Numbered from the stretch's first letter, positions 33,382 to 46,621 are shown. The stretch: DNA of 64,000 nucleotides from Berberis thunbergii (GCA_003290165.1 QNQO01001156.1:1-64000), one strand, 5' to 3'. Numbers and translations are program-made. Notes: generated by a model from the sequence alone, not told the origin.

Positions 33382-36300
33382 TGTAACACCCCTAAATTTC
33401 ATAAAGTTAATTTATTTTATTTTGAATTAAATAAAATAGAGTAACATTTAATTGAATTTTAAATTTTAAATTTTAGGGTTTTATTTTGTGAGTGTAGGGG
33501 GTGTCACTTCAAAATTTTAGTGGGGGCGGATAACCACCCACCTTATAAAGAGAACAATCCCCATTCTTTCTTCCTCCCCTCCCTGTGTGTTTTTTTCCTC
33601 CTCCGGTGAGCATTGTCTGTGACCGCACGTCGCAACCAATCCCACCGCCCAAAATACTTCATTTTTCTTCTTTTTTCCTTCATCTTTCTACCGTTTTCTT
33701 CCCCTTTGATTTCGAACAAAAAATAAAGGGATAAAGATATTCACAATGAGAGATGGAACTTGATCAAACTTGTCATTGGCGGGGATGGCGTGTGATCGAG
33801 AGGATGGTGTGGCCGATTGCGAGCAGAGACGAAGTATGGTGATGGTTTTGGCTGGAAGGAGGCTTTTGGCAGAGAAGATCAATGTGAGTTTTCTTGTTTC
33901 CCAATCTAAATTTCTGTTGGTGATTTCCACTTGTTTGGTTTGATTTCTTGATGGAGATTTTGTTGATTTCAAACTACCACCTTTGATTAATGTGGTGTTT
34001 GAGTAATACATCTCCATATTGGTTCTGGGATAGAGTTATTTATGCCACTGTGTGGGTTCTATGGAATGAGATAAACCTGAGGATCTTAGGGGTTTAAAGA
34101 GATATCTCAGCTCTTGGACTCTATATTAAATATGTTGTTTGGAATTGGGGCATTACTTGGGGTTTGCTCATGGACGTTCCTTTTCATGAGTATCTTTAAT
34201 TGGGCTAGCACATTTCATCTGTAATAGGTTGCTCTATTTAGTCGTGGTTATGTTTTGCTTTGCTCCAATTTGGGGATCCTTTCGGTCTCTAGCTTGGCAG
34301 CTGTACTTTCTTTTCTACCTTTAATTTATGCTAGCCTGTGGTTTTATTGATAAAAAAAATATTTCCTTGTTGTCTATATATAGAACTCAGGGAGACTTTA
34401 TAAATGGGTTTTTATAGTTTGTTGATTGTAAACCCATGTGCCTTGCTTTGATTATACTATTCAATGCATTTGAAGAGCATCGATTCTTACTAGTATGACC
34501 CTTATATGTTGGACACTTGTGTGAAATGTTCTCAATAGTGGATCATTAAAATGTTGTTGAATGCTAACCTCAACTGGACATATCATGTTGGAAGGCCAGT
34601 TGAGTCAGTGAACTATAGACTTGTGCATTGTTGATTTGTATGTTCAAGCAAACTTTTCTAGCTTATTTGGGATTCGTTTCACATTTTTAGTTGTGAGATG
34701 TGATTGACCATTTATTTCTTGGCGAAGTGATTTTCTTGGATTGAGAGTTAGATTTAAATGTCCATTCAACATGCTATTTATTCCGTAATATAAAAGAAGT
34801 GTTTCCACAACATTTAGGAAGATGAGTTTCGTAGATATGGAGTGAGACCATAGCCCCTTTAAAATTTTCCAAGGCTATGACTTTTTATTCAATAGAGGAA
34901 CCTCTCTATGTGCCTCCACCATAGTGTGAAGACTGGCTCTATAGGGATTGGTGTAGTAAATGGGACTTGGTAGGTGGGCTTAGAATAGGTTGAGCAATAG
35001 TTTATTTTTGACATACAAAATAGTTTTGTACTGTTGGTGGTGAACAAAGGTATGGACTTGGATGTAAGTTGATCTTTATGTGATTGGTTTTCTAAAAACA
35101 ACGACACATAATCTTCTTCACTATGATGGTTGAGCGTGGTCGGGAGTCATATTGTGAGTTTTCTTCATTCTCTCTTTTATATATATTTTTGTATGAATTT
35201 AACAATGTTGAGTTTGTTGATTAGATATGAAATTTGTGAGTGTCTTCCTGAGTAATGGGTTTGGTTTAATTTTTATATTATATGGTGGGTTTTGATGTTT
35301 ACTGTGTTATGATCATATTTTGTTTTTATAGTTAAGCATATTGTAGGGATATATGGGATTGCCAATTCGCTTGATGATTAGTCTTATTGTAATGTACATA
35401 AGTTTATTATCTATTGTTTATTAATAAAGTTTAATCGTTTTATGACAATATGTATACAGTTATTTCAAACACATTCTAAGTGTGAGCTTCATTTGACGTG
35501 TGATATAAGTGACTTGTGTGTGATGTTGTGAAGTGTATAACTTGAGATTTAGTAATTATGAAATTGTTATTTGTTTCCCCAAGAGAATGAGTGAACATTG
35601 TGGTTGATTTGTTATGGTTGACAAAACGTCACCGTAAAAGAGTTTTGACAAGTTATTTATTTAATGTTCTTTTCCACAACTCCGATAAACAGATGTGAAA
35701 AGAAAAGAATTTTTTTGCATACAAACTTACTTGTATACGTGTGATATAATTTTGGGTATTCAGACTTGCTTGCATATCAGTACGCTGTTCCATGTGAGTT
35801 CGGTAGTACATGTAGTATTTAGGAAATGCTTGCCATGGATCGAACTTCGGGTGAGATGACATGTTCCTCGATGTGGCACCCCAGTTGGAACATGTTCGCT
35901 CTGAGTGGTTTCGAACGCAAGGGAGGCACACTTGGGTGAGGTGTGTTCGGCACAAAGAGGGTAGTGCGATTGTGAAAAAGAAGCGAGATTTTTTGTGTAT
36001 ATGCTTGATTGCCTTAAAGGAAGAAACTAAATGTCATTCAACTAGTGAATGAGAACTATATGTCTTCCTAAAGGTAGAAAATGTGTTTTGTTGATATTTC
36101 AATAATAGTCCAATATGACTATGATTTATATCTTGTTTGAAAATAAATTACATTTATGAGGATTGATAACTCATAAATTTTGTCCGTTTGTTTCTAACCG
36201 TATAGTCAACTTCTACAGGTCAGACTTCTACTAACAATTTCTGCAGGTCAAACTTGCCATAGTCAACTTCTACAGTGTAAGTACAAGTGAATGCATATTT

Positions 36301-36774
36301 ACTTAATAGGATGATGACATGATTGTCTCGTTGAGGAACTAAATTCTTTGAATTGTGCTTTTCTTGCATGACACCTTTACCTCATTGAGGAACTACCTGT
36401 TAGAGTTGTTGTTTATTGTTTTTGTTTAGTTTGATGTTATCATGTGTGGATTTATTGATTTTGGGATGAAGATTTCTCACACCAGCTTTATTGCTGACCC
36501 AAGTGAGCTTTTGTTTCTTGGGTTCATTTCTTTGGGAATGTAGCCGATTAGCCTTTCAGGTTTAGAGACTTTTGGGCAGCATTACTGGAGTTCCGCTAGT
36601 GGGGCTAGCAATGCCAGAGTCTTTTCGGGTTAGAGTTTTTATTTGTTTCAATAATTAAATCATGTTTTAGTTGTTGCTGCTGTTATTGAATTTTCACGTC
36701 CCGAGTTTTGGGGAAACGGATAATCCTACATGGATTTTAGGATTTTCGTTTCCTTAAAAAATTGAGGCGTGACA
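33382..36774 (+). mobile_element. Solo LTR, Tekay/Del type, 3.4 kb
   Basis: It starts TGTAACACCCC and ends GAGGCGTGACA, like the Tekay-1 LTR (TGTAATACC...GGCGTGACA). Near its start it has the same GTGGGGGCGGATAACCACCC block and a TTATAAAG promoter box at about 33540. No internal coding region is present. It interrupts the Tat-1 antisense ORF; CAACA (33377-33381) and CAACG (36775-36779) flank it, and the intact paralogue at 51365 reads CCAACG, so the left copy lost its CpG. Unequal recombination between two LTRs of a full element would leave this product. Confidence 0.87.
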
Positions 36775-38518
36775 CAACGTCTCTCCCACTAGCTCCGGAG
36801 CACAGTTCGCCAACCAGTCATTCCACCTGCTAATACGCTTCCTCGAAGCGTAAGAAATATCAACCTCGTGATGCCAAGATTGATTGTTCATTCTTACAAT
36901 ATCTGGAGTAAACAGACTGATCCGAGCATCCAGATGGAGATCCTTCAAAATCGAAATCACCCTAACACCACCCTTGGCCATCATCACTGCATCAAGGCCC
37001 TCATCAACAACTTTCCCTTTGCCCGCAACAATCAGCTATCTTTCAAGCACCGACGGGGAAGAGGGAAGCAAGTTATTCCTTGGACCCGTCGTCAATTCAA
37101 TATGATGACGGGAACGAGATGGAACACAGTGCAGGTGATGAGGAGGAAACCTCTCACCATGATGTCGACAATCGGACAACTCTTCAATGAATTCATGATT
37201 GATAGAAAGGCGGGGTTCAAAATCCTTTATTGAAAATGGACAACCAGATGAAGCTTCCACTCTCGCTTGCAACAACATTTTATTCAAAAACTCTGTCTGC
37301 TTGGTACTCAGTTTGGTTACATCCTCCACGCCCACCATTCGTAGATGCTCCCTCTCCAAGTCAGGAAGGGAAATAGGGGCCTTGGCCTGAGCATCACGCC
37401 CTCAGAAACAATAGTCTCATCCAGCACTTGCCCGACAAAATCATGTCTTTTGGACGAAGCCAAACGCCTGTGGACAGATCTAGGTAAAACATGAGACCTT
37501 TTTAGATGCACAGGAAAAGGAAACGCCTCATCTATTTCTGCCATCCTCAAAGGGGTTGGAACCTTGATCAAGTTTCCTCTTCCTTGAAGCAAACACACCT
37601 ACGGGCTTTGGCTTCTTTACCTGAAAAAGAGTAGGAGCCACATGCCAATGAGCCCACAGTCCACTGTGCTCGACATAAGAAAACTCAATGACATTCTCTA
37701 TCTCTAGATAAGGCATGTAGCGAAACGCATCCAAAGTTGCTTTATCCTCAGTAAAAAGTGGTGAAGTTGGGAATCTCCCTGCGAAAACCACAACGGGTTA
37801 ATCTCATATGCAATTAACACAAGCAAGACCAGAAAAGAGTCAAACTTACTCCGTGGTCAGAATTCACGTTCAACCGAACGACCAGCAAGCTCAAAGTATG
37901 CCGAGTTTGCAGGAGCCATGATACAAAACTTTTGCCAGAATTTAAAATCATCAAGCAGTTTGCCAAAGTCGTCTGGTGACGTTAGCACACACACAATGTG
38001 CTCAATTATTCGATGAGAAGTAAGAAATTACATTACCCTCGAAGACACTCGAACACTAGCATCCTTAGCCCTAATCAGAATGGCAATCACCGCCTTATAC
38101 CCGTTTGGCACAAGTTGAGCGGGTGTAGTGCCAGGAACTCCCAAATCTCCTTGATAACGGGAAAATGGACACCTAATTGAAGCATACCTTGATGAAGACA
38201 AATAAACCCCTCAGGAGCGAACAATGGCGTCATATCGGTGCTAGGAGTGCAGAGCACCAGATTGTCAGGAATTTTTTATGTGTTACAGAAGATTTCCAAA
38301 TCCGAATCAGAAAGCAACCTTTCCTCAAAAAACTTGTGGCCTTTAGCAAATAATTTTTCAGAAAGCTGATTACGGCTAGCATTAAAAAAAGTACAAAGCA
38401 AAGTCAAAAGCACAGAAAGCGAGGTCGAAAGAGTAAAGGGGCTACACTCCACAGGTGGGAGATCTATAAAGAAAACTGAACTCCCGCCTTTCCTTCTTTC
38501 AAGCTGCTGCACGTCCAA
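36775..38518 (-). pseudogene. Tat-1 antisense extra ORF, N-terminal part
   Basis: The - strand continues the protein cut at 33381: IVRMNNQSWHHEVDISYASR is the counterpart of the Tat-2 run LVKMSNQAWHQEVDIDNASR. Further upstream (38270-38000) lies a segment with GFICLHQGMLQLGVHFP, which resembles the 'putative gypsy type transposon' domain (PF04195) and plant-mobile-type proteins. An initial Ser/Pro-rich piece is at 38518-38276. Multiple stops and frame changes make it a relic. Confidence 0.75.
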
Positions 38519-38635
38519 TTAATGAAACTCGCCGCTCAAGGAAACAACTCAGACTCAACCATCATGACTGTGCAGTTGCTTCATGAAATGATCTAGTGGA
38601 TCGATAAGACGACCCACCAACTTAGGGAGAGTAGC

Positions 38636-39239
38636 TGATGATACATCAAATCGTCATCTGAACAACACCGTATACGTGTCAAGATAATCTCGTCAATGGA
38701 ACAAAGCAGACCCGATTGCATGCTCAATTCAGCGAGGCCTAGACAACATTAATCCCACACGACATGCGGTCAAACCCAATACACGTAAGCCCTGATAAGG
38801 CAAGAGTAAGCCCTGACAAGGCAAGTATCTGGGTGATCGACCCAAATACTAGAGTATAAGTCGGGCAAGAAAACTTCCTTGCATGGACAATTCTTAGAAA
38901 GGGAAACCTCTCATATCTAGGAATACAAGTCGTGTAGGGAAACTATCCCACATGGACAACTCCTAACTAGGAAAGGATCTCTAACAAGATCTTTTTTTCC
39001 AAACTACACCACCAAAGGCCTAGCTGAACAAGGACTCTCACAATATAAAAGGGAGATAAGGTCGATGAACTTAGGGTATGATACAGAATACCAATTTATA
39101 ACTTTAAGCCTCTGCTAAGTCTTATCTAACTTAAGCATCGAAGTGTCATCGGCCGCCACATGGTGGTTTTTGGCACATGTGTGCTACCTGTGCATGTTTA
39201 GGTAAGCAGCGGGGAAGGAGAGCATGAATCAACTACATC
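38636..39239 (+). repeat. Tat-1 3' LTR
   Basis: It begins TGATGATACATCAAATCG after a purine run (TTAGGGAGAGTAG) and ends near ATCAACTACATC, matching the order of the Tat-2 LTRs (TGATGATA...GACTGCATCA). CACCAAAGGCCTAGCTGAAC and a TATAAAA box (39044-39050) correspond to the Tat-2 TATA region. The 5' LTR of Tat-1 is outside the window. Confidence 0.82.
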
Positions 39240-39410
39240 CGTACTCATTTACAACCATTAGCCACACAAGCTCATATTGTTTTCCAAAAACTATAATTGT
39301 AATTGTTTAAATCATTTTGCTAGAAAAGATATGAAAACACTCATCTTTGATGTTCATCATGTTTACTCGGGATGTTAAGCCTTTTATGAGTAACTTGGCT
39401 CTGATAGTAA
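39240..39410 (-). repeat. Copia-3 leader and Met-tRNA primer site
   Basis: The sequence matches 55840-56015 (CCAAAAACTATAATTGT, TCATTTTGCTAGA, GATGTTAAGCC). On the - strand CTATCAGAGCCAAG at about 39395-39407 is a primer-binding site for Met tRNA. Homology to the other copy starts exactly where Tat-1 ends, so Tat-1 probably inserted into the gag leader of this Copia element. Confidence 0.75.
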
Positions 39411-41482
39411 TGGAAAGTGTAGTGCTAGCTGTATGGTACAACTCATATGTGCCCTAAGATATGATGAGCAAAACTAGATGGAGTGAATAATCTCTTTTTG
39501 AAATTCAATTTTTTTGAATTTTTTTGCAAATGAATGCATAACACTTTGTATAAACTTTGTGTTCAAAATAATTTCCTAGACCTTAATACCAATAAATAGT
39601 CAAATATAGGAAAGTTGATAAAATAATTCACCTTTTAGTCTGGGTAGTTTCACAATTCTTAGAATCTAAAACATGATTCTAAGTAAATACTTTTGCAAAG
39701 TAGATCCAAGACGATGCACAAATCAAACGAGCTAAACTATGACTCGTAAAAACAATACTACTTAAAATGCGCTGATAAAATATCAAAGGTAGTGAGATAA
39801 ACATGCATGATTAAGTATTTAAAAAGAGGAGAGGAGCCAATGCCATACAGATATAACAAGGTTTACCCAAGTGGGGGTTTGATTGGTTCCGACCAATTAC
39901 TTCCTCGGTGGAAATGGCTTGCAAGCTCAAGCTTCTATTATCTTCATTAAAAGATAACTACACTCTCAAGTAACATTCCACAACCTCACAAAGTCAAGTC
40001 ATCGTACTCATCTAAGACTTATCCACATGAGCCAAGTATCTGTTCCGTGAGTTTTATGAATACCTTGGTGGTCACGTAGCATGCAACACATCCAAGTCTG
40101 ATGGACGGGTGCTTGGGATTTCAAAGATATCACATGGTCTTATGTTCATGCTCCACGAGACTTATTGACTGGACAAGGATCATACCATCATGGAATTCAA
40201 CACAACCAAGACTTATCATCTGTATGGGATCTACTGTGACACTTACTCATACGAATCCATTCCATGGATTCAAGTACCCACATGGGGTTGGTTGAGTTTA
40301 GGCAAGCTTATACTCAAAGAGGATTATCCAAAGATGTCTTTCTAATAGACGGATGAGGGGAATTTTAAGCTCAGATCTCTCATTTCTTTATATAGTAGAA
40401 GTGATGTTCATCTTTACAATTTGAAAGTTTTAGGTAACAAAAAAGGTTTTTCACTGTGGCTTTTAGATTTCAAACAAAGAAGTTGTTTGGTTTTAGGTTA
40501 AGCTCTCAACTGGAGCCCTAGTTCTCTCTCATTTCTTTTTAAGCTCATTAAAAGATATCATGTACAGAGGGAAAAATTCTTCTTAAACAAAGGGGAGAAA
40601 CTTGTTGTTCTTCTTGCTGGATCTACTGCTCTAGAATAGCCCTTAACAAGTTTATCTTGAATTCCTAAAGTTGATGAAGGCAAATAAGGAGCGACTATTT
40701 ATAAACTGCTTCTAGAGGGTGAAGTCGACTTTACTATCTTCAGTTCTATTTTTTAGAACGACCTTTTGCTTTATCAAAGTGGTCACATGTTGATAGAGAC
40801 ATTTCAGGGGTGAAGACAACTTTGATCTACCAAGACAACTTTTTTGAAATACAAGCTTTGTCTTGGTCACATATCATTGTACTTGACACAGACTTCTCCT
40901 TTAAGCACATGAACATGTCCAAAATGATGGAATTTTCAATAGAATATCCATTCTTATTTGAGAAGATTTTCCGATATCAAATTTGGTTATTGGTTCCCAC
41001 ACATTTTTTGCCTCCAAATAGCTTTTGGAACTTCATTTAAAATTTGGCCACCCATAAGTTATTTTTGCTTTATTTTCATATGTCAGTTGACATTGTCAAC
41101 TTCTTGGACTTCAACCATCTTGGATTGTTCTTCTTGAAGCTCTAACATTGCTTGACCGGTCTACATATCTTTTACTTCGATATCTTAAATTGACTTTGTC
41201 CTTGACTTTGGTTTTAACTTTGATTGGTATATGACTTAATATCTTCTTGTTGCCTTAGGTTGAGTCTTCTCAGTCCCATTTGAATGATCTAATGTCATTG
41301 ATCACTCATAAGCTAGTATGAAATGGCTTTATATTTCAGTCAATACATTTTTACAATTGTTCTCCGCTCAACCTATATTGGTTTTACAAGTTTAACTAAT
41401 ATTGTTTTTGTATTAACTCACAATTAACATTTTCAGTATCAAGAACTCAGAAACTCGTGAAACACCAAAACATAAATTGACA
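39411..41482 (-). repeat. Copia-3 5' LTR
   Basis: Its inner border is TGGAAAGTG next to the primer site (39411), and the outer border is placed at ATTGACA (about 41482), which reads TGTCAAT on the - strand. Long parts match 56016-57023: AGATATGATGAG, AAGTGGGGGTTTGATTGG, TTCTTGAAGC...AACATTGCTTGA, CTCAACCTATATTGGTTTTAC. The outer border is approximate. Confidence 0.7.
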
Positions 41483-43093
41483 TGTTAACGGGGTGATATC
41501 ATATTTAAATATAAACAAACACTTTCTCATTGTTATTTGTAGAATTATCAAACAAATAACGAACTGGAAACTTTGACACTTATATTAAATTGATGTTTTA
41601 TGTTTCACATGAAGTTCTATTATTTATTGACTTTGAGGTTTTTTTAGGCGACGCAACCTAAGCAAAGTTGATTAATACATTCTTATGAGCTACTAGTTTA
41701 TAGGAAAACTTTTGTTTTTCCTCGCCCAAGTGAAAGCAAACATATGGAAGAACGAACCAACAATAATTCAAGACAAAGTAAGATTTGAATTAGGTCTATA
41801 AACCGACTTGAATTAACAAATAATAGAAATACTCAGGTTACGTTTGAACCCTTTAAGTGATTGATCAAATTAAAACCTTTCATGGAATGTAAGTGATGAG
41901 TCTTGGGCTCGAGCTTTGTTAAACATCTTTATCCCCCAATTTTTAAGAAAGCTTTCAAAAATTCTCTAGAACAGATTAAGTCTAGGTCATCACGTATTGA
42001 GCCCTATATGGACTGTGGTACGGACATTGGTCATTATTGTAGTTACTCTTTGAGGATTGAAATCTAAGAATCAGTATCTATTATTGTAAGGACATAGTAT
42101 GGTCTAACGAGAGCTCCGATCTCAAAATTACACTCCACGATCTCGCAAGGCCTACTCAAACATACCTAAATGCTCGAGATCGACTAATTAGCAGACAATG
42201 ATGAGTTTGACAAACTTCAACTCGGATTTCTCTCCTAAGTGACACTCAGCTATTGCTTAAGAGGCAAATAATGTTTTTATATTCACTCCTTCACTCAAAG
42301 AAAGGATGAAAACTTCAAACTCAAGATTTTCTCAAATTGACGCATATACCATTTCTCCTATTGCTTTCAGCCTAATTTAAATTTTCTCTTTATTTAGATA
42401 ACCTTTGTAAGCATACAAAAGAAAATGATTCCCGTAGAACAACTTTGAAAATAATCATTGATCTATGTGTTTTTTAGTGACGTGAATGAGGTGAACTCTC
42501 TCTCCTAGTGTGAAGAATGATGTCTTCAAACTTATTCATAGGCACACAAATTGGTCGTGGAGAGGTCATAGTCGACTCTCTCACATCCTACAACGACTAA
42601 TTTAAAACAATCACATTCCAAAGGTTTCTAATTAATGTAAATATCTTGTTTGCCATTGTCAACTATGGAATATCGACTTCCAATATCTAAGCACAGTTGA
42701 CTATACCAAGTTGAAAATCAAAATATGAATTTCAATTGTATTTAGTCATATGACAGGGTCTTTTTATTGTCTCTTATTTAATATTTGTCCAACCATTTCT
42801 GGACTTGGGATGACTTTATCTTGTCTTGCTTTGGCTGTGACTTTGACTTCATGTTATGGTATTTTAATAAAATAATAATTTATTAGTTATAGGTTCGAGT
42901 TTAACTTGTTGACCATTGACTCTTAATCCCTTATCCATCCTACACTGCTATTTGAACTTGAAATATTTGGTCCCATAATTAGTATGGAAGCCATCACATA
43001 TAGAGGCATATAGGCTTGGGTTTGACCATTGCTTGGGCACCAAGGGGTACTCAACTTTTGTGAAAGAAAGAGGAAATAGTTGGCTTACAAACA
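41483..43093. other. Unassigned AT-rich DNA
   Basis: No coding region or repeat structure was recognised. It is the left flank of the Copia-2 insertion; its last five bases AAACA are the target duplication. Confidence 0.5.
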
Positions 43094-43830
43094 TATAAAA
43101 TTTTGGCTCATATTTTTTTTTTAGTAACAAACAAGAGTTCTCAAGTTGGGACTCTTCCCGTGTTTGTTTTGGACAGTGAAAGGAATTTCTAATTGTTTGA
43201 ACTCTCCTTTCTTAGTTTGAGATGGAAAACTCATGTCTTGTTTGTTTTGACTATGGAAGGAGTTTTTAATTGTTTGAATTCTCCTTTCCTAGTCTAATTG
43301 TTTGGATTCTCATTTCCTAGTTTGGGGTGGAGAACCAGACTCTCATTTCCTAGCTTGAGGTGGAGAACACGAGTTCATAGTATAGGACTCTCATTTCCTA
43401 GTTTGAGGTGAAAAACAAGAGTTCATAGCTTAGGACTTTTGCTTTCTCATAAAAGACTTGGTGATTAAAGGAGAAGGTAGAGGAGTTGATGTTGATTTTC
43501 TGTGTTGTGTTTCTGCTTCAATCGTGTTGATTTTCTGTGTTCCATTTCTGCGTTTTGTGCTAAGTGACTACTGCATTTTGTGGTTCGTGTCTACTGCGTT
43601 TATGCAGCGTTTTGGTGTGCAACTGCTGCGTTTGTGAGGCAACTGCTTTTTTGTTAGTAAACTCTTTGTTGGCGAAGTTTTGTATCTTATTATCGTATTC
43701 TTGGAATTAATAAAAAGTAGTGCCATCATCACCTATGGAGTAGGAAAGTTGTCGACCCTTGTAATGTCGTTGTGTTCTTTGTGTGCTATTGTTATGATTG
43801 TGTTGGTGTATTTGCGTGTTATTGACAACA
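43094..43830 (+). repeat. Copia-2 5' LTR
   Basis: It starts TATAAAATTTTGGCTCAT (the TG start has decayed to TA; the 3' copy has TGTAGAATTTTGG) and ends TTATTGACAACA. Shared landmarks with the 3' LTR include GGGACTCTTCCCGTGTTTGTTTT and a TTTCTGTGTTGCGTTT-type region. Internal short duplications of CTCATTTCCTAGTTTGAGGTGG (43300-43420) make it variable in length. Confidence 0.9.
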
Positions 43831-43832
43831 AG

Positions 43833-43845
43833 TGATATCAGAGCT
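43833..43845 (+). other. Copia-2 primer-binding site
   Basis: TGATATCAGAGCT, two changes from the Met-tRNA complement TGGTATCAGAGCC, lies 2 bp after the LTR end at 43830. Confidence 0.85.
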
Positions 43846-43919
43846 ATTGTTTTTATCCTTGGAGGTTGAAGATGGGTGAAAGTTCGAATTCTTCAGATTC
43901 AAAGTTTGCAAGAGGGCTT

Positions 43920-45148
43920 CGATTTATGGAATCGAGAAGTTTAATGACAATAATAACTTTGGTTTATGGCAAACCCAAGTGAAGGATGTTCTCATCAAAA
44001 AGAAGTTGTACAAGGCGTTGCAAGGTAAACCTAAAAAGATGGATGATGATGAATGGGAAAAAATTTGATTTGAGAGTTTGTAACACAATAAAGTTGTGCT
44101 TGTCGAAAGATGTGATCTACAACTACCAGAAGGACACCATAGTAAAGGATCTTTGTGAAAAGTTGGAGAACATGTATTTGAAGAAATTTCTCACTACGGT
44201 GCTTTATCTTAAGAAAAAACTCTATAAATTTAAGATGGATCCGAGTAAGTCTATAAACAAACATATTAACGACTTTTACAAAGTTGTTCCTAATTTGTCT
44301 AACTTGAGAGATGAAGTTGATGATCAAGATAAATCTATTGTTTTGCTTTGTATTCTTCCTAATTCGTATGATGCAATAGTTGATACTCTCTTGTATGGTA
44401 AACAAGAGATTACATTTGATGAGGTTACTTCAACCTTGTGTCTAAGGCTACTAGTGATGAGGTTCAAGCTAAAGGCTTGGTTGCAAGGAGAATGACAAAA
44501 TATAAAGGTATTGGGGAAAACAAGAATCGCTCCAAATACTAAAACTATGATGATTCTGAATGCTATAATTGCCATGAGATTGGTCACATAGCAAAGGATT
44601 GTCCTAAGCTTAAAGCTAAGGAGAAGAGGAAGAAGAAATTTTTAGAAAAGGGAGCAACATCTGTGGCCCAAGCATCCAATTTTTCTAATATTGATGAGGT
44701 GTTGACTATTACTTCTAGTAATTATCTATCAAATAAATGGTTATTGGACTCGAAAGCCACATATCATATGTGCCCTTATAGGGATTGGTTCACTTCCTAC
44801 ACATCCGTAAAATGTGAAAATGTTTTGATGGGTAATGACTTTGCCTGCAAAATTATTGGAGTTGGTACAGTTCGGGTTTAGATGTTTGATGGAGTTATTA
44901 TAGTTTTGACTGAGGTTAGACATGTTCCTGATTTGCATGTAATTTTAATTTCTTTGGGTGTTTTTGAATCTGGTGGGTACAAGTTTACAGGTGAATGTGG
45001 GATTCTCAAGGTGTTATATGATGACAGTTTGATTATGGTTGGCAAGAGACATGTGAATTTGTATTTCCTTGATGATGATGTAGAACATGTGGAGTTTATT
45101 ATTACTCCAAGGAAGTCTACTATAGATGATAATGTTGCAACTGATTAA
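43920..45148 (+). pseudogene. Copia-2 gag and protease pseudogene
   Basis: Gag begins near 43930 (IEKFNDNNNFGLWQTQVKDV), shifts frame near 44062 and continues with a typical Copia gag core (YNYQKDTIVKDLCEKLENMY, FKMDPSKSINKHINDFYKVV). A second shift near 44445 leads to the zinc knuckle CYNCHEIGHIAKDC (44562-44603). The protease follows with WLLDSKATYHMC: the catalytic D-S-G is D-S-K here, which would inactivate it. Segments LMGNDFACKIIGVGTVRV and VRHVPDLHVILISLG complete the protease. A stop at 44879-44881 divides it. Confidence 0.9.
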
Positions 45149-45334
45149 GTAGAAATTAATGATGTGTCAGGTGTAGTGGACGAAGAATTTTTTGTTGTGT
45201 AACAAGATCAGCAACAGATTGAGCCACCCTTAGTTGTGGAAGGTTCTTCAACTTCGAAGGTAATGGTGTACGTTATGAGGCAAAAGGGTATACACAGTTG
45301 GAGGGTGTTGTTTATGATGCAATTTTCTTTCTGA

Positions 45335-45680
45335 TAGTAAAACACGCCTCAGTACAAGTCCTTTTAGTTTTAGTTACACGGTTTGACTTGGAGCTCAAGC
45401 AATTAGAAGTACTAAATTTAAGTTCTCGCATGGAGATTTGGAAAACTATTAGCTTGATGGATTTGTAGCTGGCAATGAAGATTTTGTGTGAAAATTGAAG
45501 AAACCTTTGTATGGCTTGAAGCTGTCACCACGAAAGTGGCATAAGAAGTTTGATACAATTATGTTGACATTACATTATACACGAAGTGAGTGTGATCATT
45601 ATATGTATTTTTGCAGATTTGGTGATGTTTTGGTCAAGTTTGATTGTTTTTTAAACTTAACAACCATTTGTTATTGTTAA
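45335..45680 (+). pseudogene. Copia-2 reverse transcriptase remnant
   Basis: Pieces of Copia RT in shifting frames: VKHASVQVLLVLVTRFDLEL near 45340, then LKKPLYGLKLSPRKWHKKFD at 45495-45555 and TRSECDHYMYFCRFGD. In intact elements the Y-V-D-D active site follows soon after; here the sequence jumps almost directly to the region before the 3' LTR. Integrase is wholly absent between 45148 and 45335. Confidence 0.85.
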
Positions 45681-45808
45681 GGCCATTTGGGGCATTATGC
45701 TTTTAGGGCGTTGTGTGGTGGTGATGGTTTGATTATTGGCGAAGTGTCGGTTTCATGCCAAGGTGGAGATACATGGGAGTGGCCTGAAATATGAGCCAAA
45801 ATGGAGAT

Positions 45809-45942
45809 TGTAGAATTTTGGCTCATACATACATACATACATATATATATAGTAACAAAGAAGAGTTCTCAAATTGGGACTCTTCCCGTGTTTGTTTTAG
45901 ACACTGAAAGGAGTTTCTAATTGTTTAGGCTCTCCTTTTTTA
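45809..45942 (+). repeat. Copia-2 3' LTR, left part
   Basis: It starts TGTAGAATTTTGGCTCAT after a purine-rich AAATGGAGAT tract. An ACAT/AT microsatellite at 45826-45852 is absent from the 5' copy. It is interrupted by Tat-2 after CTCTCCTTTTTTA and resumes at 53914. Confidence 0.9.
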
Positions 45943-46618
45943 TGATGATATACCGAAACGACCTTTCATCTACACCGTACACGTGTCATGATGATCTTAA
46001 GAAATAATGGGCCTAAACATCAGTCTAGCATTGATCCGGCCCAAACGGCATCAAGCCCACGAAGTGCAGTCCGCTAGCCGGACCCAAATTACTATAGCCT
46101 TCTAAACCCACACGTCTCACAACCATCCCCAATACCGTAAGACCTATTGAGGCAAGTATCTCAGGGATCAGCTTCGAACGGGCAATCCAGTGGTACTTTG
46201 TCTTCAACTAGGAAGAATACCAGAGTATACGTCGTACATAGAAACTTCTACTTATGGACAACACTCCGATTAAGAACTATCTCCTGCGTATCTAGGAGCA
46301 CAGATCTAATAACGAAAATTTCCCTCCATAAGATGACTCCTAATTAGAGAATGATCTCTAGGAAGATCTTTTTCTCTAAACTACGCCAACAATGGCCTGG
46401 TCGAACCAAGACTCCAACACTATAAATAAGACAGGAGGATGGCGAGTAAATGTACGCTACAAATTTCATGTTTACATCTTTAAGCCTTTCTCAGAGCCCT
46501 GTCTGACTTTAGCATCAAAGTGCCATTGGCCACCCCAATGGTGGTCTGTGGCTCACATGAGTTCCTTTTGCAAGTCAGCAAATCAAGGTTAAGTAGGGAG
46601 TGAAAATTGACTGCATCA
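45943..46618 (+). repeat. Tat-2 5' LTR
   Basis: It begins TGATGATATACCGAAACG and ends TTGACTGCATCA. A TATAAATA box lies at 46421-46428, followed by a transcript-start region and a GTGGTCTGTGGCTCACATG block. It pairs with 53243-53913. Confidence 0.92.
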
Positions 46619-46621
46619 ATT

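Noticed and set aside
33688..34017. A 109-codon - strand protein in the solo LTR
   Set aside because: It lies in the LTR's pyrimidine-rich leader and has no counterpart in the related Tekay-1 LTR.
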